This document shows, one piece after another, positions 63,626 through 64,000 of a stretch of 64,000 nt of DNA. The position numbers were made by a program, and so were the translations under genes. The notes under the pieces were generated by a model. That model saw nothing but the letters and a program-made list of their open reading frames with translations. It was not told the origin of the DNA and searched no databases. The stretch is from positions 1 through 64,000 of the forward strand of contig NZ_CP166840.1 of assembly GCF_041346925.1 (NCBI RefSeq). Reading direction: 5' to 3'. The first letter of the stretch is position 1. Each line of letters starts with the position of its first letter. This DNA is from Agaribacterium sp. ZY112. Its GTDB lineage: Bacteria > Pseudomonadota > Gammaproteobacteria > Pseudomonadales > Cellvibrionaceae.

Positions 63626-64000
63626 CTAAGAGTCGAGATCTGTTGTTAAAGCCTTGCTAAGAATAAACACCTCTTGGCGCTGCACACGCCCAGTACCTGC
63701 AGGCAGCCAACCTCGTTTTTGGTAGTATTCATTTTTATCACGGGTATAGAGCATAATTCGCTGCTGCTGCAACTCGTGCTCACAGGCATAGTCAAAAGCA
63801 TAGTCGAGCAATAAAGCTCCTAAGCCCATGCCCCTAAGCTCTGGCACCACAAAAAGGTTGGTTAACCACAAGCTGCGCTCGTGAGTTTTAGGCGTAAAGC
63901 CAAAATAGGCCAAAGAAACCGTGGCGATAGGTTGAGCTTTATACAGCGCGACAAAACTGCGAGGCAAGCTATCCGAAACAAAGTGAGAGCGTAATACTTC
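63626..64000 (-). CDS. GNAT-family acetyltransferase, N-terminus beyond window
   Basis: At least 124 codons, open to the right edge (EVLRSHFVSDSLPRSFVALYK). The 63967 position is a TTG in mid-sequence and not a real start. The signature is VPELRGMGLGALLLDYAFDYA (acetyl-CoA binding R/Q-x-x-G-x-G/A motif, seen as RGMGLG), then YTRDKNEYYQKRGW. It transfers an acetyl group from acetyl-CoA; substrate unknown. The 5' end lies in the next window. Confidence 0.85.
   Translation of the reverse strand, partial: EVLRSHFVSDSLPRSFVALYKAQPIATVSLAYFGFTPKTHERSLWLTNLFVVPELRGMGLGALLLDYAFDYACEHELQQQRIMLYTRDKNEYYQKRGWLPAGTGRVQRQEVFILSKALTTDLDS

Overview
The window looks like a chromosomal segment of a marine, agar-degrading gammaproteobacterium. 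The inference rests on three things: two GH16 beta-agarase-type enzymes beside a KDPG-type aldolase, a conserved miaB/phoH/ybeY/corC/lnt/leuS/lptE/holA housekeeping block, and a large chromosomal integron. A Cellvibrionales-like relative of Saccharophagus or Simiduia is my best guess from gene content. No rRNA or other species marker is present.

Bases 1-25369 are a chromosomal integron. An IntI-type tyrosine recombinase (24392-25369, + strand) is divergent from a cassette array on the - strand. I count 48 complete cassettes (numbered C1 next to attI to C48) and one partial cassette (C49) at the left edge. Each cassette ends in an attC, seen on the + strand as AACGCC...(hairpin)...TTGTTRRR. 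A perfect LexA box (CTGT-N8-ACAG) overlaps the intI promoter. Most cassettes carry one short ORF, often secreted, membrane-bound or immunity-like (Imm8-like, Imm50-like and SUFU-like). Others encode an HNH nuclease, a DUF4145 protein, a GspG-like pseudopilin and a two-gene cassette with a Tse2-like candidate toxin. Eight cassettes (C3, C8, C15, C17, C21, C27, C35, C45) are copies of one ~378-bp ORF-less cassette, and C5/C34 are copies of a second ~415-bp ORF-less type. C33 carries its gene backwards with its own promoter. C25 holds a membrane protein gene with no standard start codon.

Bases 25400-33000 hold a fermentation and transport module: a FocA/NirC-type formate/nitrite channel divergent from adhE, a CNNM/CBS membrane protein, and an OFA-family (oxalate/formate antiporter-like) MFS transporter. 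FNR-like palindromes lie upstream of adhE and of the MFS gene. Bases 33400-39160 are the agarolytic module: a secreted GH16-CBM6-CBM6 enzyme, a GH16 with a GlyGly-CTERM-like anchor, an orphan sugar-type solute-binding protein, and the aldolase.

Bases 39200-57000 are largely core genome: ybfF-like hydrolase, DUF1820, miaB, an inserted solute-binding-like gene, phoH-ybeY-corC-lnt and a DUF6279 lipoprotein. They continue with a NIT-like protein, leuS-lptE-holA, a GGDEF/EAL protein and rimO. Bases 56900-64000 hold an FMN reductase and VOC protein divergent from a LysR regulator, then a Fur-box-controlled operon (TonB receptor, unknown membrane protein, PepSY membrane protein) and a truncated GNAT gene at the right edge.
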